Source: an uncultured Muribaculaceae bacterium (GTDB taxonomy: Bacteria > Bacteroidota > Bacteroidia > Bacteroidales > Muribaculaceae). Taken from it: a stretch of DNA of 60,943 bases. The position numbers were made by a program, and so were the translations under genes. Positions 8,356-16,216 of the stretch are shown here, piece by piece (positions within the stretch are counted from its first letter, which is position 1; each line of letters begins with the position of its first letter). The notes below the pieces were generated by a model. That model was not told the origin of the DNA. It did no database searches and saw only the letters and a program-made list of their open reading frames with translations. The stretch is from contig CAJTRT010000011.1 in NCBI GenBank assembly GCA_910579105.1, positions 1 to 60,943 of the forward strand, in the 5' to 3' direction.

Positions 8356-8380
8356 GCTCCTTTTCGCGACTCAACGCTTT

Positions 8381-8422
8381 GAAGCGGCTTCGGGACGGCC
8401 AGCAGGCTCCCGGCGCCGCTTC
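8381..8422 (+). terminator. long hairpin after rplY, possible terminator
   Basis: GAAGCGGC (8381-8388) pairs with GCCGCTTC (8415-8422), and an inner CGGGA/TCCCG stem extends the structure. It is followed by TCTCTCTATAT rather than a clean T tract. Efficient intrinsic termination is therefore uncertain. Confidence 0.4.
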
Positions 8423-8444
8423 TCTCTATATCATAGACGCAAAA

Positions 8445-8629
8445 TAAGTAACTGGTCGAAATTATTTCAATGTTTGTCCGAGGAAAATTTCCAGAAGATT
8501 TTTCTCGATGAAAAGGGAGTGTGGCGAGCCACATGACCGATGAAGAGAGGAAAAGATTCGGAAATTTTGCCGGAGAAACATTGAAATAATCAGACCCGTT
8601 AGTATAAAATAATTTTGAACAGTTACTTA
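8445..8629 (+). repeat. 185-bp inverted-repeat element, copy 2 (MITE-like)
   Basis: This copy is about 95% identical to copy 1 (nine substitutions, no indels) with the same terminal inverted repeats. Its apical hairpin reads GTGTGG-CGAG-CCACAT; the inner A-T pair of copy 1 has become G-C on both sides. The last base of the element is the A of the pth start codon. The right terminal repeat contains TAATTTTG (8610-8617), a full -7 motif pointing at pth, but no matching -33 element is present. Confidence 0.85.
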
Positions 8630-9192
8630 TGAAGTATCTGATTGTCGGACTTGGCAACATTGGCTCTGAATATGCCGGCACCCGCCATAACATAGGTTTC
8701 CGCGTGGCCGACGCTCTCGCCGAGGCCCGCGGCCTGGCGTTCGCGACCGAGCGCTACGGCGATGTGGCCCGCGGACGGCTGAAAAACAAGCAGATCGTGA
8801 TCCTCAAGCCCTCCACCTATATGAACCTCAGCGGCAACGCCGTGCGTTACTGGAAGGAGAAGGAAGGCATCGAGACGCAGAACGTCCTGGTGATTGTCGA
8901 CGATATAGCGCTCCCCTTCGGCGCCATACGCATGAAGCCGTCAGGGAGCGACGCCGGGCATAACGGCCTGAAAAACATAGCGCAGATGCTCGGCACGCAG
9001 GCCTATCCACGTCTGCGTTTCGGCATCGGCGACAACTATCCGCGCGGGTGCCAGATCGACTACGTTCTCGGTCAGTTCACCCCGGAGGAACGCGAAGCCC
9101 TCCCGGCCCGCGTGGAGGTGGCGGTCGACGCGGTGCAGACTTTCGTCCTGGCCGGTCTCCAGCACGCCATGTGCGATTTCAACAACAAGTAA
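8629..9192 (+). CDS. pth: peptidyl-tRNA hydrolase
   Basis: Pth releases peptides from peptidyl-tRNAs that drop off the ribosome. The 187-residue protein keeps the active-site residues: Asn10, His20 (GTRHNIGF), Asn70, Asp92 (VIVDDIALPFG) and Asn112 (GSDAGHNGLKNI). The ATG at 8629 gives the canonical MKYLIVGLGNIGSEY start and coincides with the last base of the upstream 185-bp repeat. The S4-domain gene follows after 7 bases, probably in the same transcript. Confidence 0.97.
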   Translation: MKYLIVGLGNIGSEYAGTRHNIGFRVADALAEARGLAFATERYGDVARGRLKNKQIVILKPSTYMNLSGNAVRYWKEKEGIETQNVLVIVDDIALPFGAIRMKPSGSDAGHNGLKNIAQMLGTQAYPRLRFGIGDNYPRGCQIDYVLGQFTPEEREALPARVEVAVDAVQTFVLAGLQHAMCDFNNK

Positions 9193-9199
9193 GGGTGCT

Positions 9200-9679
9200 A
9201 TGAAGACAGAAGTGAGAATAGACAAGTGGCTGTGGGCGATGCGCGTTTTCAAGACGCGCACGGTAGCCACCGATTCCTGCAAGAAGGGGCGCGTCATGCT
9301 GCGCACTCCCGGCGGGGATGTGGTCGCTAAGCCCTCGCGTATGATAAAGGTCGGCGACGTGGTGTGCGTTCGCAAGCCCCCGGTGACATACTCGTTCCGC
9401 GTAAAGGCGCTCACTGAGAACCGCCTCGGGGCGAAGTTCGTGCCTGAGTATATGGAGAACATAACCCCCAAGGAACAGTATGACCTCCTCGACGTGATCC
9501 GCATCAGCGGCTTCATCGACCGCCGAAAGGGGCTCGGTCGTCCCACCAAGCGCGAGGGGCGCGACCTTGCCCGCTTCACCGGTGAGATGTATGCCGATAT
9601 GCCTGACGATGCCGACGATCCGTTCTTTGTCGATTCCGACCCCTACGAGCTCGACTTTGACGAGGACGATTTCAATTGA
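9200..9679 (+). CDS. S4-domain RNA-binding protein (Hsp15/HslR-like)
   Basis: The N-terminal 90 residues form an S4 RNA-binding domain starting RIDKWLWAMRVFKTRTVA. This pattern is typical of Hsp15-like proteins, which in E. coli bind free 50S subunits that carry nascent chains. At 159 residues it is longer than a bare S4 domain and ends in a very acidic tail (DADDPFFVDSDPYELDFDED). Its position 7 bases behind pth, a peptidyl-tRNA release enzyme, fits a ribosome-rescue role. Function is inferred from family and context. Confidence 0.88.
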   Translation: MKTEVRIDKWLWAMRVFKTRTVATDSCKKGRVMLRTPGGDVVAKPSRMIKVGDVVCVRKPPVTYSFRVKALTENRLGAKFVPEYMENITPKEQYDLLDVIRISGFIDRRKGLGRPTKREGRDLARFTGEMYADMPDDADDPFFVDSDPYELDFDEDDFN

Positions 9680-9772
9680 TTTTTATCAGAATCAAGCGCA
9701 GGTCATTGCTGAATGGAAATAAATCAGTAAATTGCGGCCAGAAACAAATAATTAACCAGTTGCTATAACGAA

Positions 9773-10249
9773 ATGAAGAAACTTGTCGCTTTCGTCAGCA
9801 TCATGCTGGCCCTGGCGGTCGCCGCTCCCGAAATCAAGGCCCAGGATAATGCCGCGGCTCCCGCCGCCACTGAGGCTCCCGCCAAGAAGAAAGAGAAAAA
9901 GAAGGTGCGCCCCATCGAGGAAATCGTTGCCGAGATGGCCGCCAAGTGCCCCGAAAAGGAGGCCGACGGCTCGGTTACCGAGACCGTGATGATCATAGAG
10001 AACAACGTGTTTATGAAGACGCGTATCCCGGTCCCCGCCGAGGCAATCAGCCAGATCAACCAGCACGCCGCCGAGATGAAACCCATGTTCATTTCCCAGA
10101 TGGCCGCCGCCAACGACCCCGAGACCCGCGAGTTCTTCAAGGCTCTCCGCAAGTCGGGCAAAGGCTTCACCTTCATAATGGGCCCGCTCGAAGGTGACGA
10201 ATCAGTGACCCTCATGTACACCCCCGAAGAGATTAAAGCCGCCCGCTGA
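9773..10249 (+). CDS. small secreted protein, unknown function
   Basis: I do not recognise a family. The 158-residue product begins with a clear signal peptide (MKKLVAFVSIMLALAVAAPEIKAQ, cut likely after about residue 24). An Ala/Pro/Lys linker follows (residues 25-45), then a folded domain of about 110 residues with alternating charged and hydrophobic positions. It is likely periplasmic or outer-membrane associated. It follows the S4-domain gene after 93 bases and faces the Sua5-like gene across a REP-like doublet. Confidence 0.7.
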   Translation: MKKLVAFVSIMLALAVAAPEIKAQDNAAAPAATEAPAKKKEKKKVRPIEEIVAEMAAKCPEKEADGSVTETVMIIENNVFMKTRIPVPAEAISQINQHAAEMKPMFISQMAAANDPETREFFKALRKSGKGFTFIMGPLEGDESVTLMYTPEEIKAAR

Positions 10250-10293
10250 ACAGACGTAACCGCGGAATCTTCCGCAAAATAGCGGGCGCAAAA

Positions 10294-10385
10294 TTGTAGG
10301 GACGCGATACATCGCGTCCGCATAAAACAATGGTATTTGTGATTGCCATTCGGATGCGGGCGCGATGTATCGCGTCCCTACGATT
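10294..10385 (+). repeat. REP-like inverted doublet R1 in a convergent junction
   Basis: Two inverted copies of a unit with outer TAGGGACGC and palindromic core GGACGCGATACATCGCGTCC sit at about 10294-10320 and 10359-10385. They are joined by a 40-base spacer ending GCCATTCGGATGCGG. The spacer is shared with R2 at 52076. The doublet occupies the convergent gap between the secreted protein and the Sua5-like gene and could act as a two-way terminator. Confidence 0.85.
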
Positions 10386-10416
10386 TGGCGGCCAACAGTA
10401 TGGTTGATGGTGTGCG

Positions 10417-11046
10417 TCAGTCGAGGGCGGCGGGGGGCTGGGGACCTTCGCGGAGGAGTTCGGGGGAGCGGGAGTCGAGCAGGGAGATGATGGCGGAATC
10501 GAGGTGCGAGGGGGCGTTGCCGCCGTCAATCATAACGGTTATGGAGTTGTCGCGGCCGTAGCGGTCGGCGATGGCTTCGGGATTGGCGAGGTCGTCGGGG
10601 TCGGCGTCCTCCCAATTGGCCGTGGCCGACAGGAGCGGGTTGCCGAGGGCTTCGGCCAGGCGGCGCGCTATGGCGTTGTCGGGCACGCGGGTGCCCACCT
10701 CCTTGCGCCCCTTGAAGGCTTTCGACAGCTTGGTAGAGGCGGGGAGGATGAATGTGAACGGGCCGGGAAGGTTGGCGCGCATCACGCTGAAAGCGTCGTT
10801 GTCGATGCGGGCGTACTCGCTGGCCTGCGATATGTCGGCGCACACCATCGACAGCCGCTGTTTGTCGGGGTTGATGTTTTTCAGGCGGCACACGGCCTCG
10901 ACGGCGCGGTTGTTGAGCGCGTCGCACCCTATGGCGTAACGGGTGTCGGTGGGATATATGATCACGGCTCCCCGCCTCAGCTCGTCAACGGCCTGGTCGA
11001 TGTAGCGCTCGTTGATGCTGGTGGGATACATTTTCAGAGTCTTCAT
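10417..11046 (-). CDS. Sua5/YciO/YrdC family L-threonylcarbamoyladenylate synthase-like protein
   Basis: The family makes threonylcarbamoyl-AMP for the tRNA t6A37 modification; some YciO members have an uncertain role. The 209-residue protein has the YrdC fold with the nucleotide-binding start GAVIIYPTDTRYAIGCDAL and later LPGPFTFILPAS, RVPDN and GNPLLSATA. It lacks the extra C-terminal Sua5 domain. It lies 31 bases after the SUI1-like gene, at the end of a five-gene minus-strand run. Confidence 0.9.
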   Translation of the reverse strand: MKTLKMYPTSINERYIDQAVDELRRGAVIIYPTDTRYAIGCDALNNRAVEAVCRLKNINPDKQRLSMVCADISQASEYARIDNDAFSVMRANLPGPFTFILPASTKLSKAFKGRKEVGTRVPDNAIARRLAEALGNPLLSATANWEDADPDDLANPEAIADRYGRDNSITVMIDGGNAPSHLDSAIISLLDSRSPELLREGPQPPAALD

Positions 11047-11077
11047 GGCTGTCGGTGGAATTGAGAAAGGGAGCGGT

Positions 11078-11419
11078 TCAGATTACGCGGCATTTAAGGC
11101 CTATGGCTTTAAGCGCGGCTTCGACTTCGGAGCGCTTGTCGCCCTGGATCAGTATCTCGCCGCCGCGGGCTGAGCCGCCGGTACCGAGGCTCTTTTTCAG
11201 GTGGGCGGCTATTTCTTCGACCTTGCCGTCATCGACGGTGAATCCGCAGACGATGGTCGCGGCCTTACCTTTGCGCCCCTTCTTGTCGAGGATGATGTCG
11301 AGACGCGCTTTTTCAGCGGTCTCGGCGGGGGGGGCGTCAACCGTGTCGTTGCCCTCCGCGGGAGTTTCGCCGCCGGGCATGTCGGCCATGAGCGAGGCCA
11401 GGGAGTCTTTCCAGTCCAT
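11078..11419 (-). CDS. SUI1/YciH-family translation initiation factor-like protein
   Basis: The ATG at 11419 (MDWKDSLASLMADMPGG) gives 113 residues: an unstructured acidic N-terminal 40 and a C-terminal SUI1 domain. Visible features are GRKGKAATIVCGF, the conserved LKKSLGTGGSARGGEILIQG and GDKRSEVEAALKAIG. These are eIF1-like proteins; E. coli YciH helps initiation fidelity in vitro. The open frame extends upstream into the lipoprotein gene but has no good reason to start there. The start lies 11 bases after the lipoprotein stop. Confidence 0.88.
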   Translation of the reverse strand: MDWKDSLASLMADMPGGETPAEGNDTVDAPPAETAEKARLDIILDKKGRKGKAATIVCGFTVDDGKVEEIAAHLKKSLGTGGSARGGEILIQGDKRSEVEAALKAIGLKCRVI

Positions 11420-11430
11420 TCGTGTGTCGG

Positions 11431-11829
11431 TTATTCGTTTCGGCGGTGGTAGTCGTAGGTGACGCCCTGGCGGTCGATTGTCAGTGTGTTCTCGCTGAAG
11501 GCTTTGACGGGGTAGGCTACGCGGGGTGCCACGGTGCCGACGAGCGCCGGGTCTCCCTCCTCGATCGTGATGCTCGACGGGTCGGTCTGGATCACGAGCG
11601 TGTCGCCGCTGAGTTCCCATTTCCCGGTCACGCAGTATGACAGTTCGCCGGGGCGTATTGCGCGGATCACGGCGTCGCGTTTATTGCCGAGTTCGAGCAG
11701 GGGCCTGGTGTCGGAGACGGCGGGGATGTAGTAGTTGCCGACCATCTGTTTCTCCTTGTCGGAGAGACCTCCGCAGGCGGAAAGCGAAAGGGCTGCGATG
11801 GCTATGGCGGAAGCCGGTAATATTTTCAT
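11431..11829 (-). CDS. small lipoprotein, possibly lipocalin-like
   Basis: The ATG at 11829 gives 132 residues with a lipoprotein signal: hydrophobic h-region and lipobox LSAC, with Cys19 the likely lipidated residue. The mature part begins GGLSDKEKQMVGNYYIP and alternates short beta-like segments. It could be a lipocalin-like fold; this is a weak guess. It is likely anchored in the inner or outer membrane. It starts 13 bases after pyrC ends and 11 bases before the SUI1-like gene. Confidence 0.7.
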   Translation of the reverse strand: MKILPASAIAIAALSLSACGGLSDKEKQMVGNYYIPAVSDTRPLLELGNKRDAVIRAIRPGELSYCVTGKWELSGDTLVIQTDPSSITIEEGDPALVGTVAPRVAYPVKAFSENTLTIDRQGVTYDYHRRNE

Positions 11830-11842
11830 ATGTCGAAAGTTG

Positions 11843-13204
11843 TCAGTAATGTGAGGGTGAGAAGCGCACGGGGAGCGGCGTGTGGTTCCCAGGGAATTTC
11901 CCGTGGTTGTAGGCCAGCTCACCGTTGACCCATGTCTGCTCAACGCGGAACCGGAGGCGCACACCCTCGTAGGGGGTCCAGCCGCACGGACTGACGACCT
12001 CTGACGCGTCAAGCTCGTAGTCGGCATCGGGGTCGACCACCGCGAGGTCGGCCCAGTAGTTCGGGCGGATGAATCCGCGTCGGTCGATATTGAAAATCCT
12101 CGCGGGGTTGTGGGCCATCTTCTCAACCACGTCCTCGTAAGTGAAGCATCCGCGGTTGGCGAGCTGCAGCATCAGTGGAAGGGCGAACTGTATGGAGGGC
12201 ATCCCCGAGGCGGCCTTGAGGGCGTTGTTCACGCGTTTCTGCACGAGCTGGTGGGGGGCGTGGTCGGTGCCGATCGTGTCAATGACGCCGTCGGCCACGG
12301 CGTGGCGCAGCGCGCGCCGGTCCTCGATGCTCTTGATTGCCGGGTTGCATTTAGTCAGGCCGCCGGTCGATTCGACCGATGATGAGTCGAAATAAAGATA
12401 GTGCGGGCAGGTTTCGGCGGTTATCTGTTTCCCCTCGACAGCGCCGGGCGAGAAGAATTCGAGTTCGTCGGCGGTGGTGATATGGAGCACATGGAGCCGC
12501 GCGCCGGTCTCTCGGGCGAGTTCGACAGCCCTGCGGGTAGCCTTTACGCAGGCTTCCCTTGACCGCACGAGGTGGTGCAGCCCCACGGGTATGCCGCCGG
12601 GATATTGTTCCGACAGAGCAGCCTTGTTCCGCGCTATCTCGCTCTCGCTTTCGGCATGTGCGGCTATTATTCCGGGGAACTCCTCGAAAAGGCGGCGGAT
12701 GGCGTCGTCGTTGTCGACCAGCATGTTTCCCGTTGAAGAACCCATGAACAGCTTGACGCCCGGGATATGGGTATAGTCGGCCCGCAGCAGCTCGTCGATG
12801 TTGCCGGCTGTCACGCCGAGGTAGAACGCGTAGTTGGCCATGGAGGATTCCGCGGCGCGCTCCATCTTGTCCTGCCAGGCGGCGATGGTTGTCGTCGGCG
12901 GGATATTGTTGGGCATGTCGAAGTAGGTGGTGCACCCCCCGGCGACCGCCGCCGTGCTTTCCGACCGTATGTCGCCCTTTTCTGCGAAACCAGGCTCGCG
13001 GAAATGGACGTGGGTGTCGATGAATCCCGGAAACACCATCTTTCCCCTCAGGTCGGTCACATCGTAGTTTTCCCTCGATATGGTCGAGGGATCGATCACG
13101 CCGCCCTCGACTTTCTTTATCATTCCGTCGACTATCGCGATGGTGCCCCTGAATCGGAGCCCGTCGTTAAAAATCAAGCCGTTGCATAGAATCTTGGGTT
13201 TCAT
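11843..13204 (-). CDS. pyrC: dihydroorotase (amidohydrolase superfamily)
   Basis: Dihydroorotase closes N-carbamoyl-aspartate to dihydroorotate in pyrimidine synthesis. The ATG at 13204 gives 453 residues. Metal-site residues are visible: His65 and His67 in DTHVHFREPG, the bridging lysine in GVKLFMGSS, His in AAHAESE, His in LHVLHITTADE, and Asp in TIGTDHAPHQ. This is the long class I type, close to allantoinases. Pyrimidine context is limited to pyrG elsewhere in the window. An upstream extension of the frame is unlikely to be translated. Confidence 0.9.
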   Translation of the reverse strand: MKPKILCNGLIFNDGLRFRGTIAIVDGMIKKVEGGVIDPSTISRENYDVTDLRGKMVFPGFIDTHVHFREPGFAEKGDIRSESTAAVAGGCTTYFDMPNNIPPTTTIAAWQDKMERAAESSMANYAFYLGVTAGNIDELLRADYTHIPGVKLFMGSSTGNMLVDNDDAIRRLFEEFPGIIAAHAESESEIARNKAALSEQYPGGIPVGLHHLVRSREACVKATRRAVELARETGARLHVLHITTADELEFFSPGAVEGKQITAETCPHYLYFDSSSVESTGGLTKCNPAIKSIEDRRALRHAVADGVIDTIGTDHAPHQLVQKRVNNALKAASGMPSIQFALPLMLQLANRGCFTYEDVVEKMAHNPARIFNIDRRGFIRPNYWADLAVVDPDADYELDASEVVSPCGWTPYEGVRLRFRVEQTWVNGELAYNHGKFPGNHTPLPVRFSPSHY

Positions 13205-13272
13205 GGCGATGAGGATTGGAAAATGGTGGAGAGAATGGCGGCGGGGGTGACGGCGGATTGGCCGCCTCCGGT

Positions 13273-14064
13273 TCAGGCTCCCGCCTTGCGGGGATACTTG
13301 CGCCTGAAGGAGTCGATTTTCAGCTGTATGACGCCGAACAGCGCCTCGCCGAAAATGCCGGTCGACATCTTCGACGTGCCCAGGACGCGGTTCACGAACA
13401 CTATGGGAACCTCGCCCACGCGGAAGCCGCATTTATGGGCGGTGAACTTCATCTCTATCTGGAAGGCGTACCCCTTGAAACGGATTTTGTCGAGTTCCAT
13501 CGTGCGGAGCACCTCGGCGCGGTAGCAGGCGAAGCCCGCCGTGGTGTCGCGTACGGGCATCCCCGTCACCAGCCGCACATATTTGGAGGCGAAATAGCTC
13601 ATCAGCACGCGGCCCATGGGCCAGTTGACGACGTTGACCCCCGTCAGGTATCTCGATCCGACAGCCATATCCATCTTTCCGGAAGCCACGGCCTCGCGGA
13701 GCTTCAGCAGGTCGGATGGGTTGTGGGAGAAGTCGGCGTCCATCTCGAATATGTACTCATAGCCCTCGTCGAGCGCCCGACGGAACCCTTCGAGGTATGC
13801 CGTCCCGAGCCCGAGCTTTCCCGCGCGTTCGATGATCATGACGCGGCCGGGATGGCGCGCGATCTTGTCCTTTACTATCGCGGCGGTGCCGTCGGGGGAG
13901 TTGTCATCGACAACCAGCACGTCGAACGGCACGGGGAGAGCCAGCACTGCCTCGATGATCGCGGCGGCGTTTTCCCGCTCGTTGTACATCGGGATGATCA
14001 CCACGGAGTCGCTTCCGCCGCGTGCGGCCGCTCCGGGATGTGGTGGTGTCAGGTTGCTGCTCAT
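13273..14064 (-). CDS. polyprenol monophosphomannose synthase-like glycosyltransferase (GT2)
   Basis: The family moves a sugar, usually mannose from GDP-mannose, onto polyprenyl phosphate at the inner face of the membrane. The 263-residue protein has the GT-A motifs VVDDNSPDGTA, FEMDADFSHNP (DxD) and AVGSRYLTG. It lacks the C-terminal membrane domain seen in some homologues. It has its own promoter at 14090-14121 and leads the run to pyrC. The mannose-1-phosphate guanylyltransferase about 1 kb away could supply GDP-mannose; that link is inference. Confidence 0.88.
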   Translation of the reverse strand: MSSNLTPPHPGAAARGGSDSVVIIPMYNERENAAAIIEAVLALPVPFDVLVVDDNSPDGTAAIVKDKIARHPGRVMIIERAGKLGLGTAYLEGFRRALDEGYEYIFEMDADFSHNPSDLLKLREAVASGKMDMAVGSRYLTGVNVVNWPMGRVLMSYFASKYVRLVTGMPVRDTTAGFACYRAEVLRTMELDKIRFKGYAFQIEMKFTAHKCGFRVGEVPIVFVNRVLGTSKMSTGIFGEALFGVIQLKIDSFRRKYPRKAGA

Positions 14065-14089
14065 TATGTCAGGCTGGTTGTTGGTTGCG

Positions 14090-14121
14090 CGAAGTTACGA
14101 ACCTATTTCAACAAGGCCAAA
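14090..14121 (-). promoter_or_regulatory. promoter for the GT2/pyrC gene run
   Basis: On the minus strand, TTTG at 14121-14118 and TAACTTCG at 14097-14090 are 20 bases apart. The -33 element begins directly after the stop codon of the TPR-like gene. Transcription would start about 20 bases before the GT2 ATG. Confidence 0.6.
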
Positions 14122-14895
14122 TTATAGGCTCTGTTTTTTCAAACCGGTCGGGCCAGGGGGGAAGCCGAGCCGCGACAGCGTGGCCGCGACATGTGGCGTC
14201 GGGCGGATCCGGTAGGCGCGCCCGAGATATTCCGCGGCCAGGACTGCCTCATCCGACCCCGGGGCGGCGCGCAACGCGTGCCAGTTGCCTGTTTCAAGCA
14301 GGGCGTTGTAGTCGCGCGGGTCGATGGCGAGGATTCTGTCATAGGTGGCCAGGCCGCCCCGCGTGTCTCCCGAAAGCATCTGCCCGGCGGCTTTTGTTGA
14401 CAGGAATCCGATGTTGTCGGGCGAGCCTTGCAGCATTATGTCGGCGTAGGCCACCATGTTGGCCCCGTCGCGGCGGAAGGCGTAATACCGCAGGAGGTAA
14501 GCGTTGGCGGTGCGGCGCATCCAGGGATGCTTCGCCTTTATGCCGAGGAGGAAGTGCTCGTAGAGGTCGGCGCGACCCAGCTCGAAGCTCGCTGAGCGCA
14601 CGCGGGAGAACACGGAGTCGAACGGCACATGGTTGTCGAGCGCTTTGCCGAACAGCCTCGTTCCGGCGTCGGAATCCCCGGCCATGGCGCCGCAGACGAT
14701 GGCGCGCCCGTATGTGGCCGGGACGCTGGGTTTTTCGTCGAGCATGAGGTCGTATGTGGCGGCGGCCTGCGCCCATTCCTTCTGATGGAAGAAGCGGTCG
14801 GCCTTAAGCTCGAGCTGGGGGTACGGGCTGACCGCCGACGCGACCGCGGCGGTCGCCATCAGGGCTGATAATATAGTGGTTCTTAATCGTCGCAT
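14122..14895 (-). CDS. secreted helical-repeat (TPR-like) protein
   Basis: This 257-residue protein starts with a signal peptide (MRRLRTTILSALMATAAVASA). The rest is alpha-helical repeats that resemble degenerate TPRs, for example WAQAAATYDLMLDEKPSVPATYGRA split over residues 41-65 and GGLATYDRILAIDPRDYNALL near residue 185. TPR proteins usually scaffold protein complexes; this one would act in the periplasm. A -7 element TAACTTCG lies at 14969-14962. I cannot name a specific function. Confidence 0.75.
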   Translation of the reverse strand: MRRLRTTILSALMATAAVASAVSPYPQLELKADRFFHQKEWAQAAATYDLMLDEKPSVPATYGRAIVCGAMAGDSDAGTRLFGKALDNHVPFDSVFSRVRSASFELGRADLYEHFLLGIKAKHPWMRRTANAYLLRYYAFRRDGANMVAYADIMLQGSPDNIGFLSTKAAGQMLSGDTRGGLATYDRILAIDPRDYNALLETGNWHALRAAPGSDEAVLAAEYLGRAYRIRPTPHVAATLSRLGFPPGPTGLKKQSL

Positions 14896-15097
14896 AGTGG
14901 CGGGGGATGTTTGCGTGCCTGTGGCTTATGTATCAACGCAGGCAGAGTTCGTTTTGTTCGGCGAAGTTAAAAAAATAATCGGTAATTCTTGCCGTATGGC
15001 GGTAAAAGTGCTAACTTAGCGATGCGTTAGCAAAAACAGCCAGTCAATGTGGTCCCGGCGACGACATATGGCGTCTTTTTTTATCAAGCAAGAAACC

Positions 15098-16180
15098 ATG
15101 GTTAATCCCCACCGCTATTGTGTGATTATGTGCGGCGGAATCGGCAGCCGCTTCTGGCCTTACAGCCGTTCGTCGCGCCCCAAGCAGTTTATCGATTTTT
15201 TAGGGATAGGGCGTTCGCTGTTGCAGATGAGCTACGACCGCGTCCTTGACATCGTGCCTCCGGAGAACGTCGTTATCCTGACCAACGAGCAGTATGCCTC
15301 GCTCGTGCGCGAGCAGCTTCCCGGGCTGGCCGACCACCAGATTCTTCTCGAGCCCGCCCGGCGCAACACGGCTCCCTGTATAGCCTGGGCGGCATACCAT
15401 ATCGCGGCACGCGACCCTGAGGCGAGCATAATAGTGGCGCCGAGCGACCATCTGATAACCCGCGAGGGGGTGTTCGTCGACGCCGTGCTCGCCGGATTCG
15501 AATTCGTGGAGGGCAACGACGCCCTGCTCACACTCGGGATAAAGCCTACCCGCCCCGAGACCGGCTACGGCTATATCCAGGTTGGGGCGGCGGTCTCCGG
15601 CGACATACACAAGGTTAAGACGTTTACCGAGAAACCCCGCCTCGAGCTCGCGAGGGTGTTTCTCGAAAGCGGTGAGTTCTTCTGGAACTCGGGCATATTC
15701 CTGTGGAAGGCCGACACCATAATCAAGGCCCTGAAAGAGAACGCCCCCGACGTTGCCAACACGTTTGAGCGCGGTGCCGGGCTGTTCGGGACTCCCGCCG
15801 AGGCGGATTTCATCCGCGAGAACTTCCCCGGGTGCATGAGCATCTCCATCGACTTCGCCGTCATGGAAAAGGCCCGCAACGTGTATGTGGAGTGTGTCAG
15901 CTTCGGATGGAGCGACCTCGGTGCCTGGAGCGCCCTGTATGACAACTCACCCAAGAACCGCGACGGAAACGTGACGCAGAATTGCAGTGTGCTGGCCTAC
16001 AACTCCACCGGAAACATCTTCGCCGTGAACGGCGAGAAGCTCCTGGTGGTCGACGGCCTGAAGGACTATATCGTCGCTGACGCGGGCGACGTGCTGCTGA
16101 TATGCCCCAAAGCCGAGGAGCAGCGCATCAAGCAGATGGTCAACGACGTCAAACTCGCGCACGGCGACAAATACCTCTGA
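15098..16180 (+). CDS. mannose-1-phosphate guanylyltransferase
   Basis: The enzyme makes GDP-mannose from mannose-1-phosphate and GTP. I chose the ATG at 15098 (MVNPHRYCVIMCGGIG), giving 360 residues, because it places the nucleotide-binding loop GGIGSRFWPYSR-SSRPKQ at residues 13-30 as in the family; an ATG at 15047 is less likely. Other motifs are EPARRNTAPCIAWAAY, APSDHLI, ETGYGYIQ, FTEKP and FFWNSGIFLW. It has no C-terminal phosphomannose isomerase domain. GDP-mannose feeds polysaccharide and GDP-fucose synthesis and the polyprenol-phosphate transferase nearby. Confidence 0.93.
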   Translation: MVNPHRYCVIMCGGIGSRFWPYSRSSRPKQFIDFLGIGRSLLQMSYDRVLDIVPPENVVILTNEQYASLVREQLPGLADHQILLEPARRNTAPCIAWAAYHIAARDPEASIIVAPSDHLITREGVFVDAVLAGFEFVEGNDALLTLGIKPTRPETGYGYIQVGAAVSGDIHKVKTFTEKPRLELARVFLESGEFFWNSGIFLWKADTIIKALKENAPDVANTFERGAGLFGTPAEADFIRENFPGCMSISIDFAVMEKARNVYVECVSFGWSDLGAWSALYDNSPKNRDGNVTQNCSVLAYNSTGNIFAVNGEKLLVVDGLKDYIVADAGDVLLICPKAEEQRIKQMVNDVKLAHGDKYL

Positions 16181-16216
16181 CCGCTCGCCGCGACTATCTT
16201 CGCGCGCTTCTGATGT

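Noticed and set aside
8163..8693. 176-codon minus frame across rplY end and copy 2 of the repeat
   Set aside because: The peptide is made by translating the repeat and antisense rplY; the same peptide piece appears from copy 1.
10343..10561. Short plus frame beginning with GCGRDVSRPY-type peptide
   Set aside because: The peptide is the translation of the REP-like unit; the same string arises at 52110, so it marks the repeat rather than a gene.
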